Source of the DNA: Bacteroidota bacterium | Lineage (GTDB): Bacteria; Bacteroidota; Ignavibacteria; UBA10030; SZUA-254 | Direction of reading: 5' to 3' | DNA: 38,842 bases | NCBI GenBank assembly: GCA_030019075.1 | Contig: JASEHD010000012.1 | Location: forward strand, 1 to 38,842 | Shown: piece after piece, positions 34,501 through 38,842 of the stretch | How the letters are laid out: each line of letters starts with the position of its first letter | Numbering within the stretch: position 1 is the first letter of the stretch | Program-made: the position numbers and the translations under genes | Notes under the pieces: generated by a model | Database searches by the model: none | What the model saw: the letters and a program-made list of their open reading frames with translations, nothing else | What the model was told of the DNA's origin: nothing

Positions 34501-37500
34501 TGGATCACCATGTACAAACATTTTCATAGATTTATAATTAAAAATATCGAGCGGGCGAACTGTGAAATATTTTACAACTTCCCTCGAGATATCCGGGGGC
34601 AGCTCTTTTACGAGAAGAGCTAACGATTGTTCGTTAGCTTCGATAATCTGATTTGGATCGGTGCGATCTTTTTCCCTCACAATCCCTAACTGATTCCACT
34701 CACGGGCATATTCAGGATTATCCTCAATATTTACGATAGACACTTTCAATAAGGAATCATTCCGCATCCGTTCTTGCCACTGGTTGCCGATAAGGTTGAT
34801 CTCGGCGATGCGAATAGATATAGGATGTGCAAATCCGGAGACCCAGATACGAATGTGTTGAACATTTTGAAGTATTTCTTGAGATGACGAACCACCGATG
34901 ATGCGTGCTGTCTCAAGTAATGGAATACGAAATTGATACCATCCATTATTACCACCACCTACATGATAGATATTTTTATAAGGACCTGTACCAGTTGAAT
35001 CATAATAAACTGTATCGAGTGGTAACTCATATTCAACGTATTGCTCCGCGAGATCAACGCTGCCATTACCATTTAAATCCTCAGTATTCGGCAGTAAGCC
35101 GGAAGGGTCTCGTTTATTATCCTCGGACCCGTTAAATTTCCGCAGATCAATTCCATCACCGTAAGGCAACCAATTATCTCCACTCGGGTCGGAAGGATCT
35201 ACATCAGGATCGCCGCTGTTCGATGTCAGAAATGATGCATAAGCAATACTTTCTTCAGAATTATTTTTCATATCCAATCCAACATCCTCACCTTCATTTA
35301 AAATTCCGTTCGGAATCCCTAATGGGTTTGTTGAAGTTCTAAGGATATCTTCGGAATTCAACTCACGATTCGAAACCACGTCCTCGCTGACACGCCCGAG
35401 GTTAATATAAATCCTGCCACGCCGTAAATCTTCTAAATTATTCTCATTGCTCGTAGCTTGCATCCAGATTTCAAGATAGGAAATATTTTGTTCGAGGATA
35501 CTTCCGGCAGTTGAACCGATATAACGAGTAAGTCCATTCCAATTTTTCCGGCGCTCCTCTGCATTATCAAATTTTCCGGTGTTGGGACCTATATTTTGCC
35601 TATGTAAAGATGAATCTAAGTTTGGGGAGAAATTATACAATCCACGATGGTTTGGGTCGTAATCTAAATTTAAAACAGTTACCTGATTTTGTCCTGCGCG
35701 CGTCCTGCGGTTGGGCCATATGTCTTCGGTAACAACATCGGTTGGTAATCTATTGTACCAAATCAGACGTCCCTTTGCGTATGTCTTCTCCATTTCACGA
35801 ATACCCAATCCTAACCGAGTATAGGATGGCGGGCTTGACAAAGACCATGCAGTGTACATAATTGGGAATGGAATGGAGCGCCGAGTTCCTTCAAAATCAT
35901 CGAGGTATGCAATGCTTGCACCACGATCACCTGAAACGGAACTCTTTTTTGTGTTTGCATCGGGGAGCATGTACGCTGCCTCTCCGCTAAATTGTAATGT
36001 CGACATTTCTTTTGTTCTGAAAATCGGAAGTGCATCAATCGCATCTGTAATAAATGGGACGTTGGTTGAAGTGGAAGCATCGATACCGAGCATCGTATTA
36101 TTCGTTGGCTCTTCACCAATGCGAACTTTGTCGCTAAGGGTTTCTTGATTTAGATTCATTATGGTGAAACCTAAATTTGTATTCTTAAATGTTTTCAACT
36201 CGCCGCGAGCACCGATAAGTGTTTTTGATGCAATCTGGAAAAGATCGTTTTGCTCATATTTTACCTGAACATTCGCACCGGGTAACAACGCTTCAGGTTT
36301 TCGGATAACTACTTCTCCAACTATATAATCAACAGTATAATCAACATTTGGAGTTAGCGGATTGCCATTTAATAAAACCTGAACACTACCTTCCACAAGA
36401 TTAAAACCGAGATTGTATCGACTCGATTGAACACCAGCCGCTTCTACTTTAATCGTGTATCGGTTTTTAATTGAGTTGTTTTGTGCCGCCTGTGCGGTAG
36501 TGTCATATATATCACTAAATAATAATGAGTCGGATATCGGTTTTCCAATCTTTCTAAAATAACGAACGATGGTTGAATCAAACGGTCGTAATGACGGAAA
36601 TATTATAACTCCTTTATCTACATCAACTGTAAAACCGGGCATAAAATCAAAAGAATTATCAGGATTGGAAGCATTATATTGGTCAAAACGGTCAAGCCCC
36701 AATACTGTTAAAAGATTTTCCCCATAAATCTCGTCAACATCATTTCCTTCAGTACGCCGCCAAATTTTCAGGTTAAATCCTTCCTTCTTGAGATTCGTTG
36801 CCCGAACAGAATAAAAATTCTTCAGGAGCAAATCCCACGCTGGTCTATGGCTTGGATAGAGAATCTCTGGTTTTACCAACTTGAGATACATAATCGTATC
36901 GTTCCCGATTACGTGTCCACCATAAATCTGGTTAATATTATTTTTACCTACGGTTGTATAAGAGACTGCTATTACCTGATTTTCGTTGTAACTTGTCTGC
37001 AATGTTATGTAACCCGCATATTGATCGACCTTATAATCTTTATTTGGGTCAAGCTGAATAAATAATCCCTTATAATATCTTCCATTACCGGTACTGAGTT
37101 GATTTATCTGTCCATCAGAATACCTCTCATCTGTCTGGTGCGATGGAAGGTCTATATATGATATTGCCTCTCTCGCAATCTGTCTATACTGTGGTGTAGA
37201 AGGAACACTAAGAAAGACATCAAGCTGAATAATCTGATTTTCTTGAATTTCCGGAGTTAGGGTTAGAACCTGAGATTGTCGTAATTCTTCGAAATATTTT
37301 ATATATACTGTATCAAGGAAGAAATTGTTCTTGCTATATTCGTGAGGTTGGATATTAATTTCCTGTGTTGTTGCACCGCCGGATACTGTGAGCTCTTTCG
37401 TTTGTCCTTTCTTTTGTGACAGAAGGGTTGTCAACGTGAGTGGGCCTGCTTGAAGTTTTGATTTGATCCCAAATAGAGCTTGTCCGCCACCTACAAGTGA

Positions 37501-38523
37501 AGGTGTTTGAAGCGAAACGTTTCCAGCTTCAATACTCTGAATGATTTCATCATCGAAACCAGTATATCTAATTCTTAATTGATTTTCATACTCGAAGGTT
37601 CGCTGCGTGTTCCAGTCTGCAAGAATGTTTAATTTTTTCCCGATGGTTCCACCTACATTTATCTGAACATTTTGGTTGAAGTCGGGCGTGTTACTGGAGC
37701 GATCCAACGGAGAGATAGTCGATCGATCGGATGTCGTATTCCTAAAAGCAGCACGAATATCGACTGCCCCAGAGATCCGAAGATTGATTTCATTTCCACC
37801 AAAAATATTCGTCAACGGATTTGCCGGAACAGGGATAGAGATATTCGTTAACGAGCCAAGAAATCCGGAGAGATCATCCTTGTCCTGTTTCAGCGTGTAT
37901 TGTTCAGTCATGGATCGCCAGTTATTAAGTTTCTCTGCATCGGATCTATGATGAATATATTCATCGAGCGTCATAGTAGTTGGAATCTTTATATCCAATC
38001 CGTTAACCATTTCGCGAACAGTAACAAACTGACCGGCTGAATCAAGTTCTATCTGACGCTTATAAGCAGGCGACTTGACATCAAGATATAAGCTATATTT
38101 CTTTCGAGGAAACATTTCAACCATTGGGGCATCATACCTCGAATGTATAAACTGGTTTATCCGCGCGGTAGAATCAAGATACACTTCCCATCCCTGAATG
38201 GTATCTTTTTCAGTATGAAAATCTTCTTCTTCATCAAGCATATCATCCTCGAAATCTGACGTATCCTGATATGCACGTAATGAATCTTTTTGTTGAGACT
38301 GAATTTGACTCGACGTATCTATTAAATCGGGAAATGGAAAACTGCGTTGAACACTAGTATCCTGTCGCAGGGTTGTATCTTGGAAGATCCCAGGGGGAGG
38401 TGGCACCTGTGGCATTACGAACATGGGAATGCCACATAGCATTAGAATAGAAATTGCTTTTCGCAGGCAACAGATGAATCTCGAATGTGTTCCCTTACGA
38501 AAGTGTTGGTAAAAGCGAGTCAA
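31582..38523 (-). CDS. sprA: SprA (Sov), type IX secretion outer-membrane translocon
   Basis: The 2313-residue protein matches SprA in length and content. An N-terminal signal segment (RKAISILMLCGIPMFVMPQ) is followed by a disordered acidic stretch, then repeated beta-strand blocks with family phrases such as LTNISIPVPANPLTNIFGG, NINVGGTIGKKLNILADW-type strings and SIAYLDDFEGTRRSIPF. It ends in aromatic barrel strands. SprA forms the giant single-chain barrel through which type IX cargo crosses the outer membrane. The start is TTG 38523-38521: it is the only acceptable start codon between the upstream in-frame stop (38541-38539) and the signal peptide. The next ATG would remove the basic part of the signal. 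The frame is uninterrupted. Confidence 0.95.
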   Translation of the reverse strand: MTRFYQHFRKGTHSRFICCLRKAISILMLCGIPMFVMPQVPPPPGIFQDTTLRQDTSVQRSFPFPDLIDTSSQIQSQQKDSLRAYQDTSDFEDDMLDEEEDFHTEKDTIQGWEVYLDSTARINQFIHSRYDAPMVEMFPRKKYSLYLDVKSPAYKRQIELDSAGQFVTVREMVNGLDIKIPTTMTLDEYIHHRSDAEKLNNWRSMTEQYTLKQDKDDLSGFLGSLTNISIPVPANPLTNIFGGNEINLRISGAVDIRAAFRNTTSDRSTISPLDRSSNTPDFNQNVQINVGGTIGKKLNILADWNTQRTFEYENQLRIRYTGFDDEIIQSIEAGNVSLQTPSLVGGGQALFGIKSKLQAGPLTLTTLLSQKKGQTKELTVSGGATTQEINIQPHEYSKNNFFLDTVYIKYFEELRQSQVLTLTPEIQENQIIQLDVFLSVPSTPQYRQIAREAISYIDLPSHQTDERYSDGQINQLSTGNGRYYKGLFIQLDPNKDYKVDQYAGYITLQTSYNENQVIAVSYTTVGKNNINQIYGGHVIGNDTIMYLKLVKPEILYPSHRPAWDLLLKNFYSVRATNLKKEGFNLKIWRRTEGNDVDEIYGENLLTVLGLDRFDQYNASNPDNSFDFMPGFTVDVDKGVIIFPSLRPFDSTIVRYFRKIGKPISDSLLFSDIYDTTAQAAQNNSIKNRYTIKVEAAGVQSSRYNLGFNLVEGSVQVLLNGNPLTPNVDYTVDYIVGEVVIRKPEALLPGANVQVKYEQNDLFQIASKTLIGARGELKTFKNTNLGFTIMNLNQETLSDKVRIGEEPTNNTMLGIDASTSTNVPFITDAIDALPIFRTKEMSTLQFSGEAAYMLPDANTKKSSVSGDRGASIAYLDDFEGTRRSIPFPIMYTAWSLSSPPSYTRLGLGIREMEKTYAKGRLIWYNRLPTDVVTEDIWPNRRTRAGQNQVTVLNLDYDPNHRGLYNFSPNLDSSLHRQNIGPNTGKFDNAEERRKNWNGLTRYIGSTAGSILEQNISYLEIWMQATSNENNLEDLRRGRIYINLGRVSEDVVSNRELNSEDILRTSTNPLGIPNGILNEGEDVGLDMKNNSEESIAYASFLTSNSGDPDVDPSDPSGDNWLPYGDGIDLRKFNGSEDNKRDPSGLLPNTEDLNGNGSVDLAEQYVEYELPLDTVYYDSTGTGPYKNIYHVGGGNNGWYQFRIPLLETARIIGGSSSQEILQNVQHIRIWVSGFAHPISIRIAEINLIGNQWQERMRNDSLLKVSIVNIEDNPEYAREWNQLGIVREKDRTDPNQIIEANEQSLALLVKELPPDISREVVKYFTVRPLDIFNYKSMKMFVHGDPTFNPGDAEIFLRFGSDTMNFYEYRHLIHPGWDLANNEVKINFGELTSVKAVRPDSLLKTVYTQQVDEGPDGATYGVKGNPSLRQIREISIGIKNKGTSILRGEVWVNELRLVEVDNSPGIAFRFGSQMKLADLGAVSFNYAQTDQNFHGLDQRFGNQTTNINWGVNANVLLDKLFPQDWQGTSIPIAYSHSENLIKPRYLPNTDIVVQEVANRAATPDASKTIVNESQTLNVRDTYSLSNFKIVPPTPAWYIRDTFTKLSLSVNYGTTSDRDPAFIARKSWQWSLRVNYGVSLPGDYYFQPFKRLFDGIIFFDEYKNWKFYYIPITNISTGIGGQRSRSYEIPRAKSAFRETRNFGGSKSAGFGWKFTEGGLSNISGDYSLSIDRNLLPLDNDSIGRGFMEIMKSLFFRGQDNRYGQRVAINTKPKIPNILDIPKYFDLSAGYSVGYAWQNNFQKGDIGKSAGFDNNITLSLGFRLKSLTDPWFESKPITAAAPTKPDQRARSPKETESQTQDSTKKQEEKASPSNISNIFSQLKTVTKYLIKIPLLDYETINISYTQGNRSGNGAVVGSTGFQNFWGRLPFEGSRLEYGPSRLYQLGLIADPSGTLRFSPKSKFPFLGWKVTPGLRAPKASFTDQYSQSNNIALRTNRPLWKGATIDFNWKVGWHYSRNTTVVTDSLGVPKPGEPTTSGSIERSFVTFPPVFLFKSFKSNLEEVGKRYDKLIYEGQPTNVALAESFEKGLEALPFLSKLFGQYAPRANWTIRWDGIDKISFLNYAFDRLSLEHNYTSSFRRDFRSYPGKGERTDGERISYGFTPLVGLNMTFKQLLKGNFSGNFRYGTTTSYDLNLAASQPNIVSTMTQEMALSLSYSRRGFSFPLFGWSLSNDVDFSFSYSRTTNTRRRYEPQYLSIDQEGIPLEGNTRTTLEPRIRYVLSTRVTAAIFYRYSKTEPDATGSLIFGTTTNEGGLDIHISI

Positions 38524-38550
38524 GTTATGATGTTCTTGTTATTCTTATTT

Positions 38551-38579
38551 ATTATTTTAAATTAATCAATTATTACCAA
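38551..38579 (-). promoter_or_regulatory. Weak candidate promoter of sprA
   Basis: On the minus strand TTGGTA (38579-38574) and AATAAT (38556-38551) are 17 bases apart, about 28 bases before the TTG start of sprA. Both hexamers deviate from consensus in this AT-rich stretch, so this may be chance. Confidence 0.28.
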
Positions 38580-38804
38580 GAACCTATACTACTGACTCCT
38601 TTCGAAATAAATATAAAATACGTAAACTTGTACCTATTGAGCTAAACGGATACTATAAAATTTAGAAAAAATGATGTTGAATAGCAAGGAAATTTTGAAA
38701 TTTAATAAAAAAAGAAACTGTATTTGGAAGAATGTTTTAAATAGGGCTAAATAACGACAAAATTTTCAGGTAAAACGTGAAATATAGTTTCCTCAAAATT
38801 TTAC

Positions 38805-38833
38805 TTGACAATATTGAAAAGTTTGACTAACTT
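38805..38833 (+). promoter_or_regulatory. Candidate plus-strand promoter reading out of the window
   Basis: TTGACA (38805-38810) and TAACTT (38828-38833) are separated by exactly 17 bases on the plus strand. It matches the arrangement before the polysaccharide operon (5119-5147). It implies a divergently transcribed gene just beyond the right edge, the only plus-strand transcription suggested in the window. Confidence 0.55.
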
Positions 38834-38842
38834 ATCCTTAAC

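Larger units (their letters stand above)
38524..38842. other. AT-rich intergenic region upstream of sprA
   Basis: No supported open frame lies in these 319 bases. I see a weak promoter towards sprA near its left end and a better plus-strand promoter at its right end. The middle part has only A/T-rich sequence without clear repeats or stems. Confidence 0.7.

Overview
All recognisable genes in this 38.8 kb window lie on the minus strand. The sequence is AT-rich. It combines a type IX secretion translocon (SprA), a PorX-type regulator, a full BatABCDE/MoxR/DUF58 cluster, Exb/TonB/OmpA envelope genes and a stand-alone GlmU-type pyrophosphorylase. This points to the Bacteroidota/Chlorobiota/Ignavibacteriota group. 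An Ignavibacteria-like member is my best inference, because the clearest promoters are of the TTGACA-N17-TATAAT kind rather than the TTTG/TAnnTTTG kind typical of Bacteroidia. I see no rRNA, tRNA, CRISPR array or transposase gene.

In transcription order (right to left): (1) 38.5-31.6 kb holds sprA alone. It is followed by porX-tsaE-tsaB-accD (31.5-28.0 kb), whose first genes overlap by a few bases. (2) 27.9-19.4 kb is an envelope operon: exbB, exbD, tonB, an OmpA protein with two OmpA-like segments, a giant TPR protein and a plug-less beta barrel. It runs on into panC and a glmU-like nucleotidyltransferase. It resembles a Tol-Pal/TonB system. (3) 17.8-17.2 kb is a single small exported protein with its own consensus promoter and intrinsic terminator. 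(4) 17.1-14.6 kb carries a LytR_C-domain protein, rsfS and argS, followed directly by the decayed end of a four-helix-bundle gene. (5) 14.1-5.3 kb is the aerotolerance cluster: moxR, an inserted four-helix-bundle gene, a DUF58 protein, a BatD-like membrane protein, batA, batB, batC, batD and batE. (6) 5.1 kb to the left edge is a surface-polysaccharide operon: an rfbC-like epimerase, rfbB, a Wza-type exporter, a Wzz-type chain-length protein and a truncated polytopic membrane protein, probably an O-antigen polymerase or ligase.

The least ordinary signal is in the Bat cluster. Four gene junctions carry arrays of exact 7-base periodicity (GTCATTN, GTTCTTN, GTACTTN, NAAATCC). Two of these arrays, in opposite orientation, bracket the four-helix-bundle gene. 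One is translated as part of a signal peptide. Together with the four-helix remnant abutting argS and a palindromic element found both in batD and in the moxR leader, this suggests small non-transposase repeat cassettes that enter operons at gene ends.

Ten junctions are NTGA overlaps (stop and start sharing bases). Six genes use TTG or GTG starts. All functions are inferred from sequence motifs read by eye; no database search was run.
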